Source of the DNA: an uncultured Roseiflexaceae bacterium
Lineage (GTDB): Bacteria > Chloroflexota > Chloroflexia > Chloroflexales > Roseiflexaceae
DNA: 64,000 nt
Assembly: GCA_937988885.1 (NCBI GenBank)
Contig: CALKHR010000100.1
Coordinates: 1-64,000, forward strand
Direction: 5' to 3'
Below the pieces are notes generated by a model. It was not told the DNA's origin and did not search any database. It saw only the letters and a program-made list of their open reading frames with translations. Position 1 is the stretch's first letter, and the number at the start of each line of letters is the position of its first letter. A program made the translations under genes and the position numbers. Positions 22,947 to 31,980 of the stretch are shown here, piece after piece.

Positions 22947-24128
22947 TCACTCTAGTGGCAGGCGCACTTCGATCTGCGTGCCCGTGCCGGGTTCGCTACA
23001 GACGCTCAGGGTGCCGTTCAGCAGGCGCGCCCGCTCTTGCATGCCGATCAGGCCGAAGCCGCGCCCCGGTTGCCGTGGCGCATCCACATCGAAGCCCCGC
23101 CCGTTGTCGCTGATCTGCAAAATCACCTCGGTATCGGTGAGCCACAACTCAAGGGAGGCGTGGCTGGCATGGGCGTGTTGGCGCACATTCGCGAGTGCTT
23201 CTTGGCTGATGCGATACAGCGCTGCCTCGCTGCGTGCTGCGAGTCGTTGTTCGCCGAGTTCGATCTGCAATGTGATCGTTAGGTTGCTCTCGGCGCTGAT
23301 GCGCTGCACCAATGCTTCGAGCGCCTCGGCGAGCGATTGTCGTTCGAGCGGGCCGGCGCGCAGATCGAGCACCGTGCGCCGCACCTCGTCGAGGCTCTCG
23401 CGCGTGCGTTCGAGCGCTTGGCGGATGCGGATGCGAGCGCGGGATGGCGAGCGCTCCAACAGCGCATCGGCGGCCTCCAACTGCAGGGCGATCCCGGCGA
23501 GCTCTTGGGCCAGCGTATCGTGAACCTCGCGTGCGAGCCGATTGCGTTCCTCGACCAAGGCGAGATGCGTGCTGCGCTCGGCCAGTTGGATGCGCTCGAT
23601 GGCGGTGGCGAGTTGGTAGCCCACCGACGAGAGGATCTGGAGATCCTGCGGGGTGAACAGATTCCACTCGGAGGTGGCGACGTTCATAATCCCCAACAAC
23701 CGCTCGCCCTCCTGCAACGGCACGCTTGCGTGATACGCAAGTCCTTGGCGATCTCCAGTGGCGTCGCGGAGACGGCTGCACTCCACCACCTGAGCGGTTC
23801 CCCGCAAATTGCCGCTACGGGCTAACTTCTGGCAGGTACATTCATCCTCCCACACTTCGCCCGGGTAGGTCAGCGCGGGCGGTAGGTTGTGCGAGGCGCC
23901 GAGCGAGAAGTCCGCCTCGGCGTCGAGCAGGAACAGCCAGCCAGTGTGCAAGCCCAGCAGATCCACCAACAGCGGCAGCGTGTTCGCCAAGGTGGTGTGC
24001 AGATCGACGCCCTTGTTGAGCGTTTCGGCGATGGATTTGAGCGCGGCAAGTTCGCGATTGCGCCGCAGCAGCACGTCGGTATCGGCATCGCGAGAGCCAG
24101 TGCGGCGTTGATATGGCGGTGAGGGCAT
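22947..24128 (-). CDS. GAF-domain sensor histidine kinase, NarL/DegS class
   Basis: The 393-residue kinase has no membrane segment. A GAF domain (about 25-185) is followed by a HisKA_3 dimerisation helix with the phospho-accepting His in R-E-V-H-D-T-L-A-Q-E, and by a HATPase domain with N-V-R-Q-H-A and D-N-G-R-G-F. The GAF domain holds Cys97, Cys99 (E-C-T-C-Q) and Cys117 (V-E-C-S-R), a layout I have seen in Chloroflexota GAF kinases and which could bind metal or sense redox. Kinases of this class normally pair with a LuxR-type response regulator, but no such gene is adjacent. Confidence 0.88.
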   Translation of the reverse strand: MPSPPYQRRTGSRDADTDVLLRRNRELAALKSIAETLNKGVDLHTTLANTLPLLVDLLGLHTGWLFLLDAEADFSLGASHNLPPALTYPGEVWEDECTCQKLARSGNLRGTAQVVECSRLRDATGDRQGLAYHASVPLQEGERLLGIMNVATSEWNLFTPQDLQILSSVGYQLATAIERIQLAERSTHLALVEERNRLAREVHDTLAQELAGIALQLEAADALLERSPSRARIRIRQALERTRESLDEVRRTVLDLRAGPLERQSLAEALEALVQRISAESNLTITLQIELGEQRLAARSEAALYRISQEALANVRQHAHASHASLELWLTDTEVILQISDNGRGFDVDAPRQPGRGFGLIGMQERARLLNGTLSVCSEPGTGTQIEVRLPLE

Positions 24129-24435
24129 GGTATGCCTGCCTTCGCTTGTTCCTCTAACATTCGTGCAGGGTATGATAGCTTTTTTTGCGGAGTGGTGTCA
24201 ATATTGGTAACGTGGTATGCTATACTGAATCTGATTAGAAAGCGCTAGAATAAATCTCCACCTCCAATCATGGGATTGTGGGAATTATTTACCACCCAAT
24301 CGTTTAAGTATAGAAGAAACGTTTCTTTGCAACTGTGCGATCTGCTGGATGTGGAACTTGACACGATTCGTATGCGTTATACGTATAGTATGGCAGATAT
24401 CACAAGTGGCCTTACTGTAGAGGCTGGTGACACCA
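24129..24435. other. divergent gap between two kinase genes
   Basis: No gene is supported. The gap is AT-richer than the surroundings and contains the 14-bp perfect palindrome at 24314-24327 and a TTGACA at 24358-24363 without a well-placed -10 box. Confidence 0.5.
24314..24327. promoter_or_regulatory. 14-bp perfect palindrome upstream of the Ser/Thr kinase
   Basis: AAGAAAC-GTTTCTT is fully symmetric without a spacer. It lies 109 bases before the kinase start. A LacI-like or other dimeric regulator could bind such a site. No evidence names one. Confidence 0.35.
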
Positions 24436-27000
24436 ATGTCTGATCTTAATTTGTTGGGACGCACCATAGGTAGGTTTGAGATCCTCGCAGAGTTGGGTCG
24501 TGGTGGCATGGCGGTCGTGTACCGCGCGCGCCAAACCGACCTTGAACGCATTGTTGCATTGAAGGTCTTACCTCCTGAGCTTTCATATGATCAAAGCTAC
24601 ATTGCGCGTTTTCACCAAGAGGCGCGTAGTGCCGCTGGCCTAGAGCACCCGCATATTGTTCCGATCTTCGAGATCGGTGCGGCGGAGGGTCTGCAATATA
24701 TCGCTATGAAGTATATTGCCGGCGGCACGCTGAAGGAGGTTGTTGATAAACAAGGACGGATGTCGCTTGATCAAGTGGTGGTTGTGCTGGAGCAGATCGC
24801 TGGCGCGCTCGATTACGCGCACAGCAAAGGCGTGATCCACCGCGACATCAAACCTTCGAATATTATGATCGCCGAAAACGGTTGGGTCTACCTGACCGAC
24901 TTCGGCTTGGCGCGCAGCCTCAGTGGGGGCGGCATGACGATGGCTGGCACGGTGATGGGCACGCCCGAGTATATGTCGCCGGAGCAGGCGCAGGGCTTGG
25001 CCACCATCGGCACACCTACCGATATTTATGCGCTTGGTGTGGTGGTGTACGAGTTGCTGACGGGCAAGATGCCGTTCCAAGCCGATACGCCGATGGGCAT
25101 GCTGATTGCGCGCTTGCAGCAGGCTCCACGACCTCCCCGCGATTATCGCGGCGACCTGCCCGAAGCTGTGGAAGATGTGATTATGCGGGCGTTGGCGCGC
25201 AAACCCGAGGCGCGCTTCCCCACGGCAGGCGCGTTGGTGCAGGCGCTCAAGCAGGCCGCCAATATTCAGACCTCGTCGCGCATGCCCGTGAGTCCGCCAC
25301 TCAGCCCGCCCCGTGGCACGCCAGTCCCCGTGACGGATGCGACGACGGTGCTGCCCCCCACCTCGCAACCGACGGTGGTGTCGGCGGCCTCGCAGCCCAC
25401 TGCGATGATGTCGCCGAACACGCCGCCCGCGACACCCATGCAGGCCAACCCGCGTATGGCCACTCCGCCGAATCTGCAGGCGGCGAGCCTGCCCACCACA
25501 CCGTCTGAGGCGCGCAAATCGGGCGGTGGCAAGGGCCTGTTGATCGGTCTTGCGGCGCTATTGCTGGTGCTTGTGGTGGGTGCTGGCGGCTTTTTCTTTG
25601 TGCAGCAGCGCACCAACAGTCAGGTCGAGGCCGCGTTGAACGATGCGTTCGCGGCGTTTCGTGAGAAGGAGGGCTTTGATCGCGCCTTGCAGCATTATGA
25701 TGCCGCGTTAGCGATCGATCCCGAGTTGCTTGAGGCGCAGATAGGCCGCGCCCAGATCTTTATTCTGCGGGGGCACTACGAGCAGGCCGAGCGTGCGGCT
25801 CGCGCTGCTATCGCCATTGATGAGGACGATGCCCGTGCTCACGCACTGCTAGCCGAGGCGCTGAGCGCCAAGGGTGAGTATCAAGCGGCGCTCAAAGCTG
25901 CTGAACAGGCGATCGATGTTGATGATGAGCATGCAAGTGGCTACAGCGCTCGCGCCGCGGTCCGCGCCGACCTTGCCGCGCTTGAGAGCGACGCTTCGCT
26001 GATGCAGAAGGCGGTTGAGGATGCCGAGCAAGCACTGAAACTGGCCAATACGCAGGATATTCTGACAAAGGCGATGGCGCACCGGGCCCGTGGCTACGTC
26101 TATTGGCAGGAGTACGCGCTCGATCAAAATGTTGCGAAGCTCGATAGCGGCATCGAGTCGTTCAAGCGGGCGATTGACCTGCAAGAGCAGATCGCCGAGT
26201 TCTACACGAGTTTGGGCTATTTCTACGATGCCCAAGGCAACACTGACGAGGCGGTCGCTCAGTACGAAACTGCATTAGCGGTCGATCCGAACTACGGCCA
26301 TGTACACGCGGGCCTGGGTTGGAATTTGTACTACTTGGGCGATCATCAAGGCGCGTTGAACGAGTTCGATCAGGCGTTGTCGTTCGCGCCCGAGGACCTC
26401 GACGCGCTGATCGGCAAGAGCATGGTGTACCTGTACCGCGCCGAACCCGATTACGATGCAGCGATCGCCGCTATGGAGCAGGCGTTGAAGATCGCGCCGA
26501 ATAGTCCATCGGTGCTGACGGAATTGGGATGGGCCTACTACAACAAGGCTCTAGCATTCGATTTCGGGAGCGAGCCGCAGCGCGTGGCCTATGCCGAGGC
26601 AGAGCACTTCTTCCGCGAGGCGCTCAACCGTAGCGACAAGAATTACAATGCGCTGAATGGCTTGGGGTGGGTGTTGCACGGGCAGGGCGAGATGCTGCCT
26701 GACCCATCGCTCTTCGACGAGGCGATCGACGTGCTGAATCGTTCGATTAAGCTGCGTGGTAATCAGCAGTATACGTATGTGACGCTTGGCTGGAGCTACT
26801 TCGGGAAAGCGAATTACAATGAGGCCGTGAAGGCGTTTACCGAAGCCGCCAAGATAGATAAGACATACAGCGATGCCTATTACGGCCTTGGCCGTACCTA
26901 CGAAGAGCTCGGCGATCTCAACCGCGCGAGGAAGGCGTATGAGGAAGCCGATAAGCTCGGCAACTGGATGGCCAAGGAGCGTCTGGCAGAGTTGCCGTAA
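24436..27000 (+). CDS. membrane Ser/Thr protein kinase with TPR ectodomain
   Basis: The 854-residue protein begins with a Hanks-type kinase domain (about 10-275): G-R-G-G-M-A-V-V-Y, the ATP lysine K43 in A-L-K-V-L, catalytic H-R-D-I-K-P-S-N, D-F-G and the G-T-P-E-Y activation-loop end. A Pro/Thr-rich linker leads to one membrane helix (about 367-390). About 460 residues of tetratricopeptide repeats follow on the other side, including A-L-A-I-D-P and G-L-G-W units. External TPRs suggest ligand or partner sensing. The ATG at 24436 fits the family start; a GTG nine bases earlier is possible. No phosphatase gene is nearby. A strong terminator follows. Confidence 0.9.
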   Translation: MSDLNLLGRTIGRFEILAELGRGGMAVVYRARQTDLERIVALKVLPPELSYDQSYIARFHQEARSAAGLEHPHIVPIFEIGAAEGLQYIAMKYIAGGTLKEVVDKQGRMSLDQVVVVLEQIAGALDYAHSKGVIHRDIKPSNIMIAENGWVYLTDFGLARSLSGGGMTMAGTVMGTPEYMSPEQAQGLATIGTPTDIYALGVVVYELLTGKMPFQADTPMGMLIARLQQAPRPPRDYRGDLPEAVEDVIMRALARKPEARFPTAGALVQALKQAANIQTSSRMPVSPPLSPPRGTPVPVTDATTVLPPTSQPTVVSAASQPTAMMSPNTPPATPMQANPRMATPPNLQAASLPTTPSEARKSGGGKGLLIGLAALLLVLVVGAGGFFFVQQRTNSQVEAALNDAFAAFREKEGFDRALQHYDAALAIDPELLEAQIGRAQIFILRGHYEQAERAARAAIAIDEDDARAHALLAEALSAKGEYQAALKAAEQAIDVDDEHASGYSARAAVRADLAALESDASLMQKAVEDAEQALKLANTQDILTKAMAHRARGYVYWQEYALDQNVAKLDSGIESFKRAIDLQEQIAEFYTSLGYFYDAQGNTDEAVAQYETALAVDPNYGHVHAGLGWNLYYLGDHQGALNEFDQALSFAPEDLDALIGKSMVYLYRAEPDYDAAIAAMEQALKIAPNSPSVLTELGWAYYNKALAFDFGSEPQRVAYAEAEHFFREALNRSDKNYNALNGLGWVLHGQGEMLPDPSLFDEAIDVLNRSIKLRGNQQYTYVTLGWSYFGKANYNEAVKAFTEAAKIDKTYSDAYYGLGRTYEELGDLNRARKAYEEADKLGNWMAKERLAELP

Positions 27001-27019
27001 AGCGCGTTCATAACGGTAC

Positions 27020-27066
27020 AACGTGGGCCTCTTTGCTGTAGTGCAAGGAGGCCCACGTTTGTTTGT
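27020..27066. terminator. strong terminator, convergent genes
   Basis: A 17-bp stem (27020-27036 with 27043-27059, one G-T pair, loop TGTAGT) is followed on the plus strand by TGTTTGT. It lies 19 bases after the kinase stop and 14 before the end of the hydrolase gene on the other strand, so it can serve both. Confidence 0.7.
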
Positions 27067-27080
27067 GCGAACAATCGCCG

Positions 27081-28565
27081 CTAATCTTGGGCGAGCTGTT
27101 CCTGCAGGAAGGCTTTGACGCGCTCCTCGTTGAAATAGCTGAAATGGTCGACGTTGAGCCTGAGCGCGCGCTCGGGCGGCACCGGGTTGAAGGGCAGATC
27201 GATCGCGTTCATGCTGGAGGTCGGCACCACTAGGTCGTTTGGCTCGTTCATGAAGGCGTTCGCCGCCAGCGATTTGAATGACTGGCGGAAGCCGTTCTGC
27301 TTCACGTTGAACGGTGAGAAGTTCGACGCGACCGTGCTGTAGCGCACCTTCTCGGCGACACCACTCTGATTGGTGCCGTTCAGTTTGGTGATAAACTCGC
27401 CTTTAGGTGTCATCGCGGCGATGCCCGATAGCGCGAAGACGCCCTGTGCGCCCGCCTTCAGCACGAACTCCAACAACTTCGGTATCCACAACGCTACGCC
27501 AGTGGTCGTTGCGAGCCAACTGGCCGCCGTCATGCCGATGGAGATCAGCTTATCCCAGCGCTCCGGGTCGGCGAGTTGCGTGCCGCCGTGGGGCGAGCCG
27601 TTTGTGAGCAGGCGGCGCGGCGTGAACTGCGGGACGGGATCGGCCAATTCGACCAGACTGCGCGCCACTAAGCCTCCGCGACTATGCGCCACCAGATCAA
27701 CGGAGAGTCGCAGATCTTCGGGTATCATAGCGAGCAACGCGCGGGCATTCTCCAACGGGTCGACGGTGATGGTGGGATGGTTGTAGCCGAGCACGGCATC
27801 GTACCGATCGGCGATGCCGGGCAGCAGTTGGCTCACCTTTGTCGCGCTCATCGAGCTGCCGAAGCCGTGGATGAACAACAGCACGCGGCGTTCGTCGCCG
27901 GGAGGCAGCAGCGATCGCCAACTCTCAAAGCCCTCTAACGGCACAAACGCTTCCTCGGAATCGCCGCCGCTGAGGCGCACGACCTGTGGTTGTGGCTCGC
28001 TCTGTCGTAGCGCTGTCAAGAGGCTCTGCTGGATCGGCGATTTGAGCATCTGCACTACCCGCCGAATGACGATGCTGCCTCCTAGATTGCTGATCGCATC
28101 GCCTACCCCCAGGACGCCGCCAGGGGCGCTTGGCTCATCGCCATCGATCACTGGGTTGAGTGGGAACCACAGGCTGCCCGTGCTGCTTGGGGCGCCTAGC
28201 ACGCCGGGGATGGGCTGATTCGGCATTGGCTTCGGGAGCGTAAAGTCGTAGATGATGCCATCGGGCGTCTCGATCTCTTGGAGCAACACGTAGGCGAAAT
28301 CGGGGTCGGGCTGATATTCGATGCCCGTTTGATCTTCGGCTCCAAGGACGGCGGCTGGTGCTGGAACTGGCTGTGCATCCAGGATAATCGCAGGTTCTGC
28401 CGGGCTAAATAACTCAAACGATGTTGTGCTGGCGGATTCTGCGCTCAAAACATCGGCGCCTGGCGCTGCAAGATGAGCATCCCCAAGCCACTTGCCTGCA
28501 GGTTGTAACGTCATGCGTGGTGTAAGTTGAACGGGAGTAGCATCCCCCGGCGAGAGTGTGGTCAT
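27081..28565 (-). CDS. alpha/beta hydrolase, lipase/PGAP1-like
   Basis: The 494-residue protein has an unrecognised N-terminal 220 residues rich in Pro, Ala and Gly, then an alpha/beta-hydrolase domain. The domain opens with the oxyanion motif F-I-H-G-F-G-S-S and carries the nucleophile S295 in A-H-S-R-G-G. Lipases and GPI-deacylase-like esterases share this form. The last part contains N-D-L-V-V-P and V-D-H-F-S-Y, giving plausible acid and His residues. No signal peptide is seen at the chosen start, which has AGGAGG five bases ahead. An upstream start would cross this site. The substrate is unknown. Confidence 0.78.
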   Translation of the reverse strand: MTTLSPGDATPVQLTPRMTLQPAGKWLGDAHLAAPGADVLSAESASTTSFELFSPAEPAIILDAQPVPAPAAVLGAEDQTGIEYQPDPDFAYVLLQEIETPDGIIYDFTLPKPMPNQPIPGVLGAPSSTGSLWFPLNPVIDGDEPSAPGGVLGVGDAISNLGGSIVIRRVVQMLKSPIQQSLLTALRQSEPQPQVVRLSGGDSEEAFVPLEGFESWRSLLPPGDERRVLLFIHGFGSSMSATKVSQLLPGIADRYDAVLGYNHPTITVDPLENARALLAMIPEDLRLSVDLVAHSRGGLVARSLVELADPVPQFTPRRLLTNGSPHGGTQLADPERWDKLISIGMTAASWLATTTGVALWIPKLLEFVLKAGAQGVFALSGIAAMTPKGEFITKLNGTNQSGVAEKVRYSTVASNFSPFNVKQNGFRQSFKSLAANAFMNEPNDLVVPTSSMNAIDLPFNPVPPERALRLNVDHFSYFNEERVKAFLQEQLAQD

Positions 28566-28670
28566 GGGCACCTCCTCTAAATGCGTTCCGTTACAGATCC
28601 TGTCGTAAGGAATAAACGCACGGTTTGCGCTGATTATATCGGAAAAATGTTTAGAGATTTCAGCGCATGC

Positions 28671-28702
28671 CAAAAAGGGCCTGGTTTTCCAGACCCCTTT
28701 TG
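28671..28702. terminator. hairpin in the divergent gap
   Basis: CAAAAAGGG...CCCCTTTTG with an inner CTGG-TTTT-CCAG forms a nearly continuous stem. On both strands the outer pairs are A/T runs. It lies upstream of both neighbouring genes, so a leader element or remnant is as likely as a terminator. Confidence 0.35.
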
Positions 28703-28782
28703 ACAAGAGAAGAGAGGAGAAGGAGATATATCGATTATATCATATGTGCTATCGTTTGCAAGAGCTTTTTTGGATTGTGGCA

Positions 28783-28788
28783 TATAAT
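28783..28788 (+). promoter_or_regulatory. -10 box for the glycosyltransferase gene
   Basis: A perfect TATAAT lies 42 bases before the ATG at 28830. No -35 box at the usual distance is convincing. Confidence 0.35.
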
Positions 28789-28829
28789 TTGCTAAATTGA
28801 CCTTTCCGCCCATTCACAGAACTGAAGAT

Positions 28830-30842
28830 ATGCAGATTCATCGGATGATGCTTTGGAGCGTATCCAAAGATAACAGTCGGGCCTATAAAGTAATTGCCCT
28901 AGCTGTATTCGTATTGGCGCTGATGTTGCGTTGTTATGCGCTAAATGCTCCTTTGCTCGATTATCATTCATGGCGGCAGGCCGATACTGCTGCGATCGCC
29001 CGCAACTATGCGCTCAACGGCTTTCAATTGCTGTATCCGCAGGTTGATTGGGGTGGTTCGACGCCAGGATACGTCGAAAGTGAATTTCCGCTCTATAGTT
29101 ACACGTTAGCGTTATTGTATGGCGCATTCGGCGTGCATGAGTGGTTGGGGCGTTTGATGTCGGCCATCGCGAGCGCCGCCACCGCCGCTGCACTGTTTGG
29201 CTTGGTGCGCGAACTGCGTGGCCCGCATGCAACCCAAACGGGCTTGTTCGCAGGGGTAGCGCTGGCGCTGATGCCCTTCCCGATCTACTTTGGCCGCACG
29301 GTGATGCCCGATAGCTGGATGTTGCTCACCGCCACGCTCGCTATCTGGACGTTCGTGCGGTGGATCTATCTCCCCTCGCCGTCACGCTTCGGTGTGGCCC
29401 TGCTGTGCGGCATGCTGGCTCCCCTGGCCAAGACGCCCAATCTGCTAATGCTGCTGCCACCGTTGGCCTATACGGTGCTGGTGGCTTGGCGCAACGGCCA
29501 ACTGCGTACGCCCCGCCTGCTGATGGCGCTGGTGGTGTACGGGTTGTGTGTGGCGCTGCCCGTGCTGCTCTGGATGCGCCACGCCCAAGGCTTGCCGCTC
29601 GACCCGCGCTTGTCGTTCGGCATCGGCGAGAAGCTGTTCGATACCACGCTGCTGCGCGATCCGCAGTTTTACCTCCTGTTGTTCCACTGGTGCGTAAGCC
29701 ACGTGCTGACCTGGATCGGCTTGCCGTTGCTGGTGCTGGGACTGCTGCCGTTCAGCAAACCGCAGCCGCAGTCCGCGCCGCGCCTCGACTTCGCGCTGTT
29801 GCCGCATCTGTGGCTGCTAGGTGTGTTGATGTTCTTCCTGGTGGGTGCTGCGGGCGTGGTCGGCCAGGATTATTACGTGTTGCCGTTGGCGGTCCCGGCA
29901 GCCTGGCTGATCGGCATTGGCCTGGTGCGTCTGTTCGGCGTTGCGCCTCGCTATATGCCTCGCGCTTGGGTTGCGCCGCTCCTGCCGCTCGGCGCGCTGT
30001 TGGTGTTGGCGGTGCTGAGCATCCTGCATATTCGCCCGTTCTACCAGACCGTCGATTTCTACCGCACGCTCGGGCAGCGCATCGATATTGCGTTGCCGCC
30101 GGATGAGCGGGTTGGCCTGATCGCTCCGGCGGTCTCCGAGATCCTGTACTACGCCGAGCGCAAGGGTTGGCGGCTCGATCCTGGCGTGGTGGTGCCGGGC
30201 GGCTTGGCGTCGCTGAAGCCGGATTTGGGCATACGCTACGTGCTGATCGCCGACCCGGCGCTGAGCGATGGGCGCGATGTGCTGCTAGCCGCGATGCGCG
30301 AGTTCCGGCGCATTCCGGTCGGGCCTTATGCGCTGCTATTCGACCTGAACGTACTCGGCACCAGCGAGCCGTTCGAGATGGTGTGGGAGACCGGGCACAC
30401 GCTGGAGGAGCCGTTCTTGGCGCACTGGCAAGCGGTTGGCGGGGCGGAACAACTCGGCTTCCCGATCAGCGATGCGCTGCGCCTGCCGGAGGGGCGCGTG
30501 CAACTGTTCGAGCGGGCGATGCTGCGCGATGCCAATGGTGTTGTGGAGCGGCTGCCCGTCGGGCGATTGCTACTCGAAGCCCGTGGTATTGCGCCGCAAC
30601 CCACTGATGTGGACCCCGCGCTGGCTGAGGTGTGGCGCGAGGCTGGCGGCGAGGCGCTGTTGGGCGCGCCGCTCTCGCCGATGTTCACCAATGCGCGGGG
30701 TGCGCAGATCCAGTATTTCGAGTACGGTGTGCTGGAGGGGCAGCGCGGCGGCGGAGCCTGGCTGGGTGGCGCTGGTCGGCAATTGGCCGAGGAACGTGGA
30801 CTCAGCGAGGAGTGGCAGATCGAACAGCTACGCGGCTGGTGA
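28830..30842 (+). CDS. GT39-like membrane glycosyltransferase with LGFP-like C-terminus
   Basis: The 670-residue protein has the topology of polyprenyl-phosphate sugar transferases (PMT/ArnT class). A short N-terminus and a first helix precede an external loop with D-Y-H-S-W-R-Q-A-D-T, and about ten further membrane helices extend to residue 410. A periplasmic part follows. The final 140 residues contain two or more copies of a pattern like F-L-A-H-W-Q-A-V-G-G-A-E-Q-L-G-F-P-I-S, related to LGFP-type cell-surface repeats common in Chloroflexota. The fusion of a glycosyltransferase to such a module is unusual. The ATG at 28830 is preferred to a TTG at 28797, though its ribosome site is weak. 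Confidence 0.82.
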   Translation: MQIHRMMLWSVSKDNSRAYKVIALAVFVLALMLRCYALNAPLLDYHSWRQADTAAIARNYALNGFQLLYPQVDWGGSTPGYVESEFPLYSYTLALLYGAFGVHEWLGRLMSAIASAATAAALFGLVRELRGPHATQTGLFAGVALALMPFPIYFGRTVMPDSWMLLTATLAIWTFVRWIYLPSPSRFGVALLCGMLAPLAKTPNLLMLLPPLAYTVLVAWRNGQLRTPRLLMALVVYGLCVALPVLLWMRHAQGLPLDPRLSFGIGEKLFDTTLLRDPQFYLLLFHWCVSHVLTWIGLPLLVLGLLPFSKPQPQSAPRLDFALLPHLWLLGVLMFFLVGAAGVVGQDYYVLPLAVPAAWLIGIGLVRLFGVAPRYMPRAWVAPLLPLGALLVLAVLSILHIRPFYQTVDFYRTLGQRIDIALPPDERVGLIAPAVSEILYYAERKGWRLDPGVVVPGGLASLKPDLGIRYVLIADPALSDGRDVLLAAMREFRRIPVGPYALLFDLNVLGTSEPFEMVWETGHTLEEPFLAHWQAVGGAEQLGFPISDALRLPEGRVQLFERAMLRDANGVVERLPVGRLLLEARGIAPQPTDVDPALAEVWREAGGEALLGAPLSPMFTNARGAQIQYFEYGVLEGQRGGGAWLGGAGRQLAEERGLSEEWQIEQLRGW

Positions 30843-30959
30843 GCGGGCCAGTATCGTTGCGCCGAGGCCCAACCTCTGCTACCATGCGCCCGTTTTGAGG
30901 TGTGGGAAGCTGGCCGATATGTATGCAGCGGCCTCAACGCCGCCCATAAGGAGCCTGCG

Positions 30960-31964
30960 ATGAGCGTTTTGCCTCGTGTCTACGTCACACGACGCCTGCC
31001 ACAACCCGCACTTGAGTTGCTGGAGCGTCATGTGCGTGTGACCGTGTGGCCCGGTGAACTGCCACCTCCACGCGCTGTGCTACAGAAAGAGCTTGCGCAG
31101 GCCGATGGACTGCTTGCTCTACCTACCGATGTCATTGATGCTGCACTGCTCGAATCGGCCCCGTATCTGCGGGTGATCAGCACGTTCGCTAGCAGCTTCG
31201 ATCATATCGACTTGGCGACCGCCACGCGCCGCAATGTGTTGGTGACTTACACGCCCGACGTGATGGCCGAGAGCGTCGCCGATTTCACGTTTGCGCTGAT
31301 GTTGGCGGCCTCGCGCCGCGTGGTGGAGGCCGATCAGTTTGTGCGGACTGGCCGCTGGCGCAGTTGGGGGCCAGAGACGCTGATTGGGCGCGATCTGCAC
31401 GGTGCAACCCTGGGCATCGTTGGCTATGGGCAGGTGGGCCAAGCCGTGGCTCGTCGGGCGAGCGGCTTTGGGATGCGGGTGCTGTATCATTCGCCGCATG
31501 CGTCCAGCACCGTCATTGGCGATGGCCCTATGGCCGTCTCGTTGCCAGAGTTGTTGGCCGAGAGCGCGATCATCTCGCTGCATTGCACGCTGAACGACGA
31601 TACGTTTCAACTGATCGACCGCGATGCGCTGGAGCAGATGCGCCCCGACGCCATTCTGATCAACACGGCGCATGGCCAACTGATCGATACGCGGGCACTG
31701 GTCGAGACGCTGTGCGTGCGCCCGATCGTGGCCGCGCTCGACGTGACCGATCCCGAGCCCTTGCCCGCCAATCACCCGTTGCTCGCGCTGCCGAACGCCT
31801 TGGTGACGCCGCATGTGGCTAGCGCCACGGTGGCGACCCGCACCCGCATGGCGGTGATGGTGGCCGAGGATCTGCTGGCGGCGCTGCGTGGCGATATTCC
31901 GCAGCACCTTGCGAACCCCGACGCTTGGCCCGAGCGTGAGATTTCGTTGGGCGATTCCGATTAG
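30960..31964 (+). CDS. D-isomer-specific 2-hydroxyacid dehydrogenase
   Basis: The 334-residue protein belongs to the glyoxylate/hydroxypyruvate/phosphoglycerate dehydrogenase family. The NAD(P) fold is marked by G-I-V-G-Y-G-Q-V-G (about 154-162). The catalytic Glu266 (D-P-E-P) and His285 (T-P-H-V-A) are present. The third catalytic residue, the arginine of N-T-A-R-G, is His238 here (I-N-T-A-H-G). Reduction of a 2-oxoacid would be the usual role, but the replacement makes the substrate and even activity uncertain. The start at 30960 has AAGGAG upstream. A longer frame from 30900 has no ribosome site. It lies 16 bases before aroK. Confidence 0.85.
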   Translation: MSVLPRVYVTRRLPQPALELLERHVRVTVWPGELPPPRAVLQKELAQADGLLALPTDVIDAALLESAPYLRVISTFASSFDHIDLATATRRNVLVTYTPDVMAESVADFTFALMLAASRRVVEADQFVRTGRWRSWGPETLIGRDLHGATLGIVGYGQVGQAVARRASGFGMRVLYHSPHASSTVIGDGPMAVSLPELLAESAIISLHCTLNDDTFQLIDRDALEQMRPDAILINTAHGQLIDTRALVETLCVRPIVAALDVTDPEPLPANHPLLALPNALVTPHVASATVATRTRMAVMVAEDLLAALRGDIPQHLANPDAWPEREISLGDSD

Positions 31965-31980
31965 AAATTTGAGAAGAGCG

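Noticed and set aside
24358..24389. TTGACA with TATAGT as promoter of the Ser/Thr kinase
   Set aside because: The spacing of 20 bases is too long for a standard promoter and no better -10 box lies in range.
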